The position numbers were made by a program, and so were the translations under genes. Shown here piece after piece: positions 26,184 through 33,365 of a stretch of 64,000 bases of DNA. The notes below the pieces were generated by a model. It worked only from the letters and a program-made list of their open reading frames with translations, made no database searches and was not told the origin of the DNA. Position 1 is the first letter of the stretch. Every line of letters starts with the position of its first letter. This DNA is from Chromohalobacter nigrandesensis. GTDB lineage: Bacteria > Pseudomonadota > Gammaproteobacteria > Pseudomonadales > Halomonadaceae. Location of the stretch: assembly GCF_023061285.1 (NCBI RefSeq), contig NZ_JAKGAM010000017.1, positions 1 to 64,000 on the forward strand, read 5' to 3'.

Positions 26184-27443
26184 ATGCAGAACTACGATGT
26201 TGCCATCATCGGCGCCGGCCCGGCAGGCTTGGCCGCCGCGCAAAGACTCTCCCGTCGAGGGCACCGGGTCATTATCATCGACCAGGGCCACGCGATCACC
26301 GAGCGAGACAAGACAGCAGAGGCCGAACTGACACAGGGGCATGGTGGGGCCGGGCTGTATTCGGATGGGAAGTTCTCGTTCTTCCCTTCCGCGACCCACC
26401 TGTGGCACCTACCCAGGCGTGAAGCGTTGCATGACGCCTATACGTGGACCTGTGGCCTACTCAACGCCTATGGCCTGGACACCCCACCCTTTCCGGCCGA
26501 TGCCAATGCCTATACCACGGGTGTCGGCGACTGGGTGCTCAAGAGCTACCCTTCCAACTATCTTTCACTAGAAGCGCGCCTGGAGATGGTATTCGGCCTG
26601 GTGAGCGGGCTCGACGCCGACATCGCCTCCAGGACTCGCCTGACAAGTTATCGATATGACACATCGACGAAACGACACCATCTGGGACTGCAAAACACTC
26701 GACAGTATTACGAAATCGTTAGCCAAACATTGATCTGGGCAACCGGACGTTTTGGCGCTTTCGAGCTCGATGATGACATCAAGAAGACCTTCCGCCGGCT
26801 GGAAGTCGGGTTTCGCATCGAACAACCCAGCGAATTGGCATTCTTTCAATCCATTTCCAACCTGGATCCCAAGTTGACACTACGTGCCGAGACCGATGCC
26901 CTCGAATGGCGGACCTTCTGTGCCTGCCGCAATGGCCGGACCGTGCTCACGCAGACACAAGGGTTGTGGACGGTTTCCGGGCATTCCGATGGCCCGCCCT
27001 CGCAACGATCCAATGTCGGCTTCAACACGCGCATCCTCGATGAAGGGTTGGCAAGACGGACCATCGAAACAATCGGAACTGCCCTACGTGAACCCAGCGC
27101 TTATTATGAGATCCCGCTCAAGGCATGGCTCAATGGCCAAAAAGGCGCCACATCAACGATGAACGCCATTTACGGCAAGGAGGTGGCCCAAGCCATGCTA
27201 CAGGGCTTGCAGCAACTCATTCACAGCTTCCCGGCCATCGAGCATAACGAGACAAAACTGATCGGCCCAACCCTAGAAGGGATCGGCTGGTACCCGGAAG
27301 TCGATGGCACGTTACGCATCCCCGGTCGCCCCACCTGGGTCGTCGGCGACGCCTGCGGCTTATTTCGTGGTATCGTGGCGGCCTTCATCAGTGGCCACTA
27401 CGCAGCCAGCTCCGTGCTGGAAACACTTGAGGAATATTCCTGA
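26184..27443 (+). CDS. FAD-dependent oxidoreductase of unknown substrate
   Basis: 419-aa flavoprotein. Residues 5-15 give the Rossmann dinucleotide motif VAIIGAGPAGLAAA; the second FAD contact is near the C-terminus, TWVVGDACGLFRGIVAAFISGHYAA, as in the COG2509-like uncharacterised dehydrogenases. The ELTQGHGGAGLYSDGKFSFFPSATHLW region is also typical of that group. Its stop codon touches the Nudix ATG (TGA then ATG), so translation is coupled. A complete copy existed in the other module and was deleted. Role in the island is unknown; it could oxidise an amino-acid-derived product. Confidence 0.82.
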   Translation: MQNYDVAIIGAGPAGLAAAQRLSRRGHRVIIIDQGHAITERDKTAEAELTQGHGGAGLYSDGKFSFFPSATHLWHLPRREALHDAYTWTCGLLNAYGLDTPPFPADANAYTTGVGDWVLKSYPSNYLSLEARLEMVFGLVSGLDADIASRTRLTSYRYDTSTKRHHLGLQNTRQYYEIVSQTLIWATGRFGAFELDDDIKKTFRRLEVGFRIEQPSELAFFQSISNLDPKLTLRAETDALEWRTFCACRNGRTVLTQTQGLWTVSGHSDGPPSQRSNVGFNTRILDEGLARRTIETIGTALREPSAYYEIPLKAWLNGQKGATSTMNAIYGKEVAQAMLQGLQQLIHSFPAIEHNETKLIGPTLEGIGWYPEVDGTLRIPGRPTWVVGDACGLFRGIVAAFISGHYAASSVLETLEEYS

Positions 27444-27893
27444 ATGTCTTCGCCTGTTTCTTCAAGAGTCGGCGTCGGTGTCATCGTCACTCGTGCCGAT
27501 AGCAGTCTCCTGCTCGGCTACCGGATCAAGACCGGTGAAACCCCCAGTTGGTGTTTGCCGGGCGGCCACGTCGAACCCGGTGAAACATTCGAGACCGCCG
27601 CCCTGCGCGAACTTCACGAAGAAACCGGTATTATCACGCAACGGCCAGTCGCCATCCTCGCAATCCTGCAACAACTGACCGCTCGCCGCACGACGATCAC
27701 CGGCGCGGCGCGGATTTCTCTCGACGATAACCTCGCCGAACCGCAAGTGACCGAACCGGATGTCTTCGCCCGCTGGGCGTGGTTTTCGCCCTCAGACCTT
27801 CCCACGCCACTATTCCCGGCAAGCGATGCCGTGATCAGCCTATGGCAGGGGAGTCCATGCCCAGAGGGATGGCACGCTTACAGCGTCCTATAA
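27444..27893 (+). CDS. Nudix hydrolase (intact copy)
   Basis: 149-aa nucleotide diphosphate hydrolase. The Nudix box spans residues ~41-63 with GHVEPGE, RELHEETGI and all catalytic Glu residues. The segment DVFARWAWFSPSDLPTPLFPASDAV after it resembles the NUDT15/MutT-like branch acting on (d)NTPs or similar. It begins immediately after the oxidoreductase stop with GAGGAATATTCCTG as leader, so the pair is translationally coupled. The partner copy at 21664-21924 has lost this box. Substrate unknown. Confidence 0.88.
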   Translation: MSSPVSSRVGVGVIVTRADSSLLLGYRIKTGETPSWCLPGGHVEPGETFETAALRELHEETGIITQRPVAILAILQQLTARRTTITGAARISLDDNLAEPQVTEPDVFARWAWFSPSDLPTPLFPASDAVISLWQGSPCPEGWHAYSVL

Positions 27894-28255
27894 ACCTTAT
27901 AAATCCTGGCAGCCTGGTCGTCTAACTGGCGGTTTCCCACTACTGCAAGAAGTACCGCTCTGTAATTCATGGGATAGCTAGTCATCGAATTTCAAATAGA
28001 TGTGGGACATCAATATTTTCTATCCTCTGTAAACTTCCTTTTCAAAGTGCCACATTTAATCAACAAAGCTCCATTTTTATCGCTCTACTCATGCTTTCCA
28101 AAGCATCAGCTGCCACCTGTTTATCAGCCTGCTGATTGGAGGGTCGCCCATACTCAACTCAAACTTTCGAAAACATTCATAATTTTTCTTATATTGATGG
28201 CACCATTGATGAAAAATCAATAAACTCATAATGCGATGATATCCAACCAATACAA
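27894..28255. other. Intergenic, AT-rich, no gene recognised
   Basis: The first ~90 bases (to 27985) align loosely with the bases after the Nudix remnant at 21925-22010 (shared CACTACTGCA and TGTA). The remainder has short ORFs on both strands (73 and 62 codons) with no ribosome-binding site or recognisable product. Confidence 0.5.
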
Positions 28256-28275
28256 GGTCGGGTAGAACCCCGACC
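28256..28275 (-). terminator. Terminator of the lysO-like gene
   Basis: GGTCGGG/CCCGACC 7-bp stem with a 6-base loop, 17 bases beyond the stop codon of the minus-strand lysO-like pseudogene. No long T run follows (CTTGTATT). Confidence 0.5.
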
Positions 28276-28291
28276 ATTCATTAGCAGATAC

Positions 28292-29217
28292 TCAAAATGA
28301 ATAAAAGAATGGGATCAGGAAAGGAACCAACATTGTTATTATTCCACCCGAGAGCAAAGCCAAAGGCACATAACTAGAGCCGCAATGTTTTTCTATAACT
28401 GGCAATGTAACATCCATCGCTGTCGCTCCTGCCACTCCAATAGCTACGTTTCCGCCTCCAATTCTTGCGAACATTGGCAATAACAGCAATGCGAAAAGCT
28501 CTCTTATCAAATCACTTGTAAAAGCTATTGAACCTAACAGAGGATCTCCAAGTTGAGTTAAAAGAATTCCAGATAAAGTATACCAGCCAAAACCTGAGCT
28601 TATTGCAAAGGTTTGGCTTAATGACAGGGGTACAAAAAAGCTTGCAGCAAAAGCCCCCCATATGAAAGAATTACAGTTAAAAAAGTTACCAAAAAATATT
28701 TACGATTAAGGAAGATGGCTTTGAAGTTTGTACCAGCTACAGCCAGCTTTAATGCAATCAAAAATATTAGCACGTAAAGGAGAATAGAAATAGCGTGATC
28801 AACCCCTTCCCATTCTATCCAATTCATATTGCCGAGAAAAAAACCTATACCAACCAACCCTATCAACTTTACCGGGTCTGAGATATAAGATTTAAAATTA
28901 TAAAAAGATATTTTATAACCATTACCACTCCCTCTCCTGATGTTATTTTTAGATGTAACTAAAAACAAACCAACTGCTATAAAAAACGATGTAAATATAG
29001 CAATCAACGAAGCACTGTAACCCACCTCCAATAGCGAATCGACAACATCAGGAATGCTTCCAATCGAGAATCCCATTAGCAACAATAGGCTATAGAGAGA
29101 AATATCACTAACACGATCGATGCAATTGCCACCCACCTTTCTGACCAAGAATTTACTATTAAATCCAGCAATAAATGCAACTAATATAGGTAATATGCTA
29201 TAGATGGAAATTAACAT
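28292..29217 (-). pseudogene. LysO-type lysine exporter, frameshifted in a G6 run (island cargo of copy 2)
   Basis: Two reading frames together make a ~305-aa DUF340/LysO membrane protein. The first, 29217-28618, gives the N-terminal ~199 residues (LVAFIAGFNS, LYSLLLLMGFSIGSI, NRKYFLVTFLTVILSYGG). Adding one G to the six-G run at 28659-28654 restores the frame and yields SSGFGWYTLSGILLTQLGDPLLGSIAF, RELFALLLLPMFAR, GVAGATAMDVTLPVIEKHCG and LVPFLIPFF, all conserved in E. coli LysO (YbjE), which exports lysine and thialysine. The break is a simple homopolymer slip, so it may be a phase-variable switch, a decayed gene or a sequencing error. Strongly AT-rich. Confidence 0.85.
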
Positions 29218-29485
29218 ACATCACCTTCGACTATACCTGTCATAATATCATCGAATCCTTCAGCTCGCCTTATCATTTCGACTTTCCCCGAGGCTCTTAC
29301 AATAGACTCTGCAGGCCTAGGCTTTAGGTTAAAATTTGAACTCATTGTGGTGGCCCATCTTACGAGCCACTATCAGAGAATGCATGGCTCATATTCTTCA
29401 TCAACTCTCCAAGACCGCGCACGCAGTCCGAGCAGAAATACAGAGATCGATATATTCGATCGCATCATTGATCCGTCGCTACCAC
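29218..29485. other. Gene-free stretch upstream of the lysO-like gene
   Basis: AT-rich near 29218-29345, then mixed composition. ORFs starting near 29336 and 29347 on the plus strand overlap in different frames and show no protein features. Probably leader and eroded sequence. Confidence 0.4.
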
Positions 29486-29744
29486 CAAGCGATGCGCCAG
29501 CACTCAACCCAGAGCCTTGCTGGCGCCGCCTCATCTTTACCAATCAAAGCGCTACCGCACTATTTTTGAAACGGTACGATTCGTTTAACAACTATATTAT
29601 CTGAACGCTTCTCGGATCAACCCCGAATTTCTACACTCCACCCTACTTACAACAAGCCTTTGAATTTAAAGGTTTTTATTTCAAAGTATCTTACCAGTAG
29701 CTAGCGTCATGTTGTCTTGGTAAAGGAGGAGAGTTGGCGGGCAG
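29486..29744. repeat. Island regulatory repeat R2
   Basis: Diverged counterpart of R1 (25438-25681), placed upstream of the minus-strand lysO-like gene exactly as R1 is upstream of the oxygenase gene. It carries the degenerate operator 4; the -35-like TTGTTA is kept but the -10 position is no longer promoter-like, suggesting decay. Confidence 0.7.
29569..29586. promoter_or_regulatory. Degenerate TetR operator 4
   Basis: AAACGGTACGATTCGTTT matches operator 1 at 14 of 18 positions and sits at the same place in R2 as operator 3 in R1. The symmetry is partly lost. Confidence 0.5.
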
Positions 29745-29964
29745 AGCCCACCGAAAGTCGAGGATGAAGCATAGGGAGAAGGCAGACTATGAGGCTCAAG
29801 GGCGAGCGCCTGGGCCTGGGGGTCTTTTACTGAAAGGTATTCAGTTCGTTGTTCAGTACGCGGGGCGAGATGTGGAAGCGGCAGGCAAACAGGACGGGGC
29901 TAGATCAAGATGGCCGAGAGCGCCGCCGGGTGCGTTAGCGTTACTTTCACCTAACATGGCGCTT
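29745..29964. other. GC-rich stretch without recognised gene
   Basis: GC-rich after the AT-rich cargo. A 109-codon plus-strand ORF from 29734 runs through it and over the antitoxin gene on the other strand; its composition is not protein-like, so it is not called. Confidence 0.4.
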
Positions 29965-30288
29965 TCATGCCACGCTGACCGTTTGAACCTTCAGATTGAT
30001 ACTCAATGTTTTGCGCAAAGCACCGATGATCGCGGACAGGTTGTCCATGCCAGGATTGCCTGACGGAGACAGCATGCGATGCAGACTCTTGCTCGGCTTG
30101 CCAGTTTCTTTGGCCAGCGCTTCGAATCCCAGGGTCGCATTGACCAGGTCGCGCAATATCAAGCGAGCGGTGTCAGGCTCGCCATTTAGAAACAGTGTGA
30201 CAGCCTCATCCAGCATGGCTTTCGTGAACGCTGGATCACGCTCGACGCGAGCGCCGATAGTCGTCTTGAAATCGCGGGTCAGCGCCAT
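29965..30288 (-). CDS. HigA-like addiction-module antitoxin / XRE-type regulator
   Basis: 107-aa small DNA-binding protein. It follows the antidote family that starts LTRDFKTTIGARVERDPAFTKAMLDEAV and contains LILRDLVNATLGFEALAKETGKPSKSLHRMLSPSGNPG, the lambda-repressor-like helix-turn-helix with the MLSPSGNP hallmark. GAAAGGAGG lies seven bases before the ATG at 30288; an upstream TTG/GTG reading to 30354 overlaps the toxin remnant. Only a C-terminal stub of the partner toxin remains upstream, so this is an orphan antitoxin that may still repress at the nearby palindrome. Confidence 0.83.
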   Translation of the reverse strand: MALTRDFKTTIGARVERDPAFTKAMLDEAVTLFLNGEPDTARLILRDLVNATLGFEALAKETGKPSKSLHRMLSPSGNPGMDNLSAIIGALRKTLSINLKVQTVSVA

Positions 30289-30289
30289 C

Positions 30290-30361
30290 TCACTTCCCTC
30301 CTTTCTTCGCCTGGCGCTTGCGCCGTCTGTATTCGTCGCGCAGTGCCTTGGCATTGTCTAT
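30290..30361 (-). pseudogene. C-terminal remnant of a RelE/ParE-type toxin gene
   Basis: The 23 codons ahead of the antitoxin start read IDNAKALRDEYRRRKRQAKKGGK then TGA one base before the antitoxin ATG. This is the basic C-terminal tail that toxins paired with this antitoxin class typically carry. The frame is closed by TAA just upstream, next to a 16-bp palindrome, so the body of the toxin gene has been deleted between operator and tail. Confidence 0.65.
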
Positions 30362-30365
30362 AAAA

Positions 30366-30381
30366 GTAACTTATAAGTTAC
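30366..30381. promoter_or_regulatory. 16-bp perfect palindrome, probable antitoxin operator
   Basis: GTAACTTATAAGTTAC is a perfect inverted repeat lying at the 5' edge of the toxin remnant, where toxin-antitoxin operons usually have their autoregulatory site. Confidence 0.6.
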
Positions 30382-30513
30382 CATATATCAAAGCTCATGA
30401 CGGAGTTGAAGCGGCATTGGAGAACCCAGCTTACATCAGCTCGCCGTAGCCTTGCTATTGCACCACTGCACCGCTGCCACTAATGTGGCGAGTTCTCCTC
30501 CATTGCCGTGGAT

Positions 30514-31350
30514 ATGCCCGTGGATCGCGACGAACTCTTCGCCAGAATTCAACATCCCCTGCCCCATCACCTGATTTCACGTGGGGTGGGCAAGCTTGCC
30601 GAGAGCCGTACGCCGTGGCTCAAGGACCTGCTCATTCAGCGTTTCATTCGTACCTTCGATGTCGATATGAGCCAAGCCGTCGACAGCGATCCCGAGGCCT
30701 ACGCCTGCTTCAACGACTTCTTCACCCGTGCGCTCTCCCCCGAGGCGCGGCCCATCGGCGAGGGCATCGTCTCCCCCGCCGATGGCACATTGTCGCAGTT
30801 CGGTGCCATCGATAACGGCACTCTCGTCCAGGCCAAGGGGCATACCTATTCGCTGACCGCCTTGTTGGGAGGCGATACGCATCGCGCCGCGCCCTTTCGG
30901 GAGGGCCACTTCGCCACGGTCTATCTCTCGCCGCGCGACTATCATCGCGTGCACATGCCGGTGACAGGTACCCTGCGCGAAATGATCTACGTGCCGGGAC
31001 GGCTGTTCTCGGTCAATCAGGCCACTGCCAATCATGTGCCGGGGCTCTTCGCCCGCAACGAGCGCCTGGTCTGCCTGTTCGACACCGAGCACGGCCCGTT
31101 GGCAATGGTATTGGTGGGCGCGATGATCGTCGCCGCCATCGAGACGGTGTGGGCCGGCCAGATCACGCCGCTCAGCGGCCGCGTACAGACGACTCGCTTC
31201 GACGAGCCCATCGTGATCGAGAAGGGTCAGGAAATGGGCCGCTTCAAGCTCGGCTCCACCGTGGTGATGTGCTTCGGCCATGACGTTGCGTTTCGCGACA
31301 TCTGCACCGACGGCCTGGTGGTCAGCATGGGGCAGTCCCTCGCTTCCTAG
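30514..31350 (+). CDS. psd: Phosphatidylserine decarboxylase proenzyme
   Basis: 278-aa membrane-associated enzyme making phosphatidylethanolamine from phosphatidylserine. The protein begins in register with known Psd ([21 protein letters not shown]) and has [25 protein letters not shown] and [11 protein letters not shown]. The self-cleavage motif LGST is at [11 protein letters not shown]; cleavage gives the pyruvoyl Ser of the alpha chain. Start is uncertain: GTG 30508, ATG 30514 or GTG 30520, none with a good Shine-Dalgarno. In Pseudomonas this gene directly follows rhdA; here the island separates them and may have replaced its native leader. Confidence 0.92.
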   Translation: MPVDRDELFARIQHPLPHHLISRGVGKLAESRTPWLKDLLIQRFIRTFDVDMSQAVDSDPEAYACFNDFFTRALSPEARPIGEGIVSPADGTLSQFGAIDNGTLVQAKGHTYSLTALLGGDTHRAAPFREGHFATVYLSPRDYHRVHMPVTGTLREMIYVPGRLFSVNQATANHVPGLFARNERLVCLFDTEHGPLAMVLVGAMIVAAIETVWAGQITPLSGRVQTTRFDEPIVIEKGQEMGRFKLGSTVVMCFGHDVAFRDICTDGLVVSMGQSLAS

Positions 31351-31520
31351 GCCCGTGTGCCGAGACAAAGTCCCCATGCCTGGCGGGGCAAGGCGAAGCG
31401 AGGGTCTTTTTGCCAGGGATGGCAAAAAGTAGCGCCCAGGGAGAGGTTACAGCGCCCTCGCGGCGACTTGCCGCGTTAAGGCCGTGTTCCCCAGTAGCAC
31501 GGTGCTGGAATAACGGGGCA
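31351..31520. repeat. Intergenic element with two hairpins
   Basis: The gap between convergent psd and epmA contains CTTTTTGCC/GGCAAAAAG (31406-31414 and 31421-31429, 6-base loop) and CGCGGC/GCCGCG (31459-31475). The first works as a terminator in both directions. The overall string, with AAGTAGCGCCCAGGGA after the first hairpin, resembles intergenic repeats I associate with Halomonas-type genomes; only one copy is in this window. Confidence 0.5.
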
Positions 31521-32495
31521 CTAGCAGCGTGGCGTGGCAAACGCCATCACCTCCGCCACACTCGCCTTCCCCAGCGCCAGTTGAATCAGGCGATCGAGCC
31601 CCAGCGCCACGCCACTACCGGATGGCATGCCGGCCTCGAGCGCCGCCAGCAGGCGGACATCGACATCCACCTCGCTGTGCCCTAGCCGCTGGCGTTCTCG
31701 ATTATCCTCGGCAAAGCGCGCGGCCTGCTCCTCGGCGTCGGTGAGTTCGTCATAGCCATTGGCCAGCTCCACCCCTTGCCAATAGACCTCGAAGCGCGCG
31801 GCGACGGCAGCGCCATCCTCGGGATCGGGATGACGCCGCGCCAGTGCCGCCTGACTGGCGGGATAATCGATGACCACCTCCAACCCCTCATGGCCGAGAT
31901 GCGGCTCAATAACAAACGCCATCAACGCGTCCAGGCACGCATCGCGCTCGGCATCGTGAAGATCCATACCGGTCTCGCGCTCGGCAACTTGGCATAGCGT
32001 GGTCAGCGACACAGTGAAGGGGTCGAGCCCCAACTGGGTGCGAAACAGCTCGCGATAGCGGCGTTGCCGACACGGCCCGGGGTTGCGCCCCAGCACGTGG
32101 CGAATCAATGCCTGGGTCTCGTCGATCAGCGCGGAAAGCGAAAAGCCCGGGCGATACCACTCGAGCATGGTGAATTCGAGATTGTGACGATGCCCGATTT
32201 CACCGTCGCGAAAGCTGCGCGCCAACTGGAAGATCGACCCGCTGCCCGCCGCTAGCAAGCGCTTCATGTGGAATTCCGGCGAGGTCTGCAGCCAGAGCCG
32301 CTCACGGCCCTGTGGCGTCGTCGCAGTCAACGCAAGCGAGTCGAGATGCGGATCGGTACTGCCGCCATGGCCCAGCACCGGGGTTTCCACCTCCAGCACA
32401 TCGCGCTCGGCAAAGAACGCCCGCACTCGCGCGAGTAGCCGCGCCCGCTCGCGCAGCGTCGCGATACTCGCCGTGGGCTGCCAGTCGTCAGGCAT
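31521..32495 (-). CDS. epmA: EF-P--(R)-beta-lysine ligase
   Basis: 324-aa class II lysyl-tRNA-synthetase paralogue without the anticodon domain. It activates (R)-beta-lysine and attaches it to Lys34 of elongation factor P. Class II motif 2 is FRDGEIGHRHNLEFTMLEWY and motif 3 is GSGVALGLDRLIQLALG. TTAAGGGG precedes the ATG. Its partner substrate EF-P (32689-33255) and the aminomutase EpmB (33366-34436) are the next genes, so the whole modification route is together. Length is typical. Confidence 0.95.
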   Translation of the reverse strand: MPDDWQPTASIATLRERARLLARVRAFFAERDVLEVETPVLGHGGSTDPHLDSLALTATTPQGRERLWLQTSPEFHMKRLLAAGSGSIFQLARSFRDGEIGHRHNLEFTMLEWYRPGFSLSALIDETQALIRHVLGRNPGPCRQRRYRELFRTQLGLDPFTVSLTTLCQVAERETGMDLHDAERDACLDALMAFVIEPHLGHEGLEVVIDYPASQAALARRHPDPEDGAAVAARFEVYWQGVELANGYDELTDAEEQAARFAEDNRERQRLGHSEVDVDVRLLAALEAGMPSGSGVALGLDRLIQLALGKASVAEVMAFATPRC

Positions 32496-32552
32496 GGGGG
32501 TTCCCCTTAAGTCTCGGGCCGCGAGCCGCGAAAATCAGCGTGTTGCCCTTAA

Positions 32553-32585
32553 GCGAAAAATGCCAGCGACGCTGGCATTTTTCGC
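32553..32585. terminator. Bidirectional terminator between epmA and efp
   Basis: 16-bp perfect inverted repeat, GCGAAAAATGCCAGCG and its complement, separated by one base, with A and T tracts inside the arms. It ends the minus-strand efp transcript before epmA. Confidence 0.85.
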
Positions 32586-32681
32586 TCGAAGCTCGAAGCT
32601 CGAAGCTCGAAGCTCGAAGCTCGAAGCTCGAAGCTCGAAGCTCGAAGCTCGAAGCTCGAAGCTCGTAGCTCGTAGCTCGTA
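32584..32681. repeat. Tandem 7-bp repeat: 11 x GCTCGAA then 3 x GCTCGTA
   Basis: Fourteen perfect heptamers in a row, followed by GCTCAG, directly between the terminator and the efp stop codon. The repeat is not in a coding region of efp or epmA. The last 20 bases (GCTCGTAGCTCGTAGCTCAG) recur exactly at 44609-44628 in front of the parE stop. Confidence 0.95.
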
Positions 32682-32688
32682 GCTCAGT

Positions 32689-33255
32689 TTAGGCCCGCGA
32701 GACGTATTCGCCCGTCCGCGTATCCACCTTGAGCACTTCGCCTTCGTTGATGAACAACGGCACGCGCACCACGGCGCCGGACGACAGCGTGGCCGGCTTG
32801 GAGCCACCTTGTGCGGTATCACCCTTGAGGCCGGGGTCGGTCTCGACCACTTCCAGCTCGATGAAGTTGGGCGGCGAGACGGCAATCGCGTTGTCGTTCC
32901 ACAATGTCACGGTGTAGACGACCTGCTCCTTGAGCCACTTCTCGACATCGCCAATGGCCTTCTTGTCGACTGCATACTGCTCGAAGGAGCCGTCGGTGCG
33001 CATGAAGTGCCACATGTCGCCGTCGCTGTAGAGGTACTCCATGTCCAGTTCCAGCACATCGGCACCTTCCAGCGACTCGCCGGACTTGAAGGTCCGCTCC
33101 CAGACCCGCCCGGTGATCAGATTGCGCAGTTTGACGCGGCTGAATGCCTGGCCCTTGCCCGGCTTGACGAACTCGTTCTCGAGGATGCTGCACGGATCCC
33201 CGTCAAGCATGACTTTCAGACCGCCCTTGAATTCATTGGTAGAATACGTCGCCAT
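32689..33255 (-). CDS. efp: Translation elongation factor P
   Basis: 188-aa three-domain factor that rescues ribosomes stalled at polyproline. K34 lies in [10 protein letters not shown], the loop that receives beta-lysine. Full usual length with C-terminal OB domains ([48 protein letters not shown]). It is divergent from epmB (110-base gap with both promoters) and upstream of epmA on the minus strand across a terminator and the heptamer array. Confidence 0.97.
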   Translation of the reverse strand: MATYSTNEFKGGLKVMLDGDPCSILENEFVKPGKGQAFSRVKLRNLITGRVWERTFKSGESLEGADVLELDMEYLYSDGDMWHFMRTDGSFEQYAVDKKAIGDVEKWLKEQVVYTVTLWNDNAIAVSPPNFIELEVVETDPGLKGDTAQGGSKPATLSSGAVVRVPLFINEGEVLKVDTRTGEYVSRA

Positions 33256-33365
33256 GATGCCTCGCTAGTTGCATGCGTCGTAGCGTGCGCTACGCAGATT
33301 GCTCGATGCGCCTCGTCATGGGATGACACCACCGCCATCACGAGGCCCATAGGAAATAGCCGCCC

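Larger units (their letters stand above)
25681..27985. repeat. Duplicated segment, copy 2
   Basis: Counterpart of 21155-22010, with intact oxidoreductase and Nudix genes but with the TetR gene cut. Most positions in the shared parts are identical; differences are scattered, so the duplication is not brand new. Confidence 0.85.

Noticed and set aside
28002-28277. Overlapping 73- and 62-codon ORFs on opposite strands
   Set aside because: No ribosome-binding site, no recognisable protein features, AT-rich spacer composition.
29734-30063. 109-codon plus-strand ORF
   Set aside because: Overlaps the antitoxin gene on the other strand and has unprotein-like composition in its first half.
20881-30500. 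Prophage or transposon
   Set aside because: No integrase, transposase, capsid or terminal inverted repeats seen; the repeats are internal module copies.
32584-32681. CRISPR array
   Set aside because: Units are 7 bp, contiguous and without spacers; no cas genes in the window.
32535-32885. ORF encoding repeated FELRASS
   Set aside because: It is just the translation of the 7-bp GCTCGAA array plus the efp shadow; no start signal.
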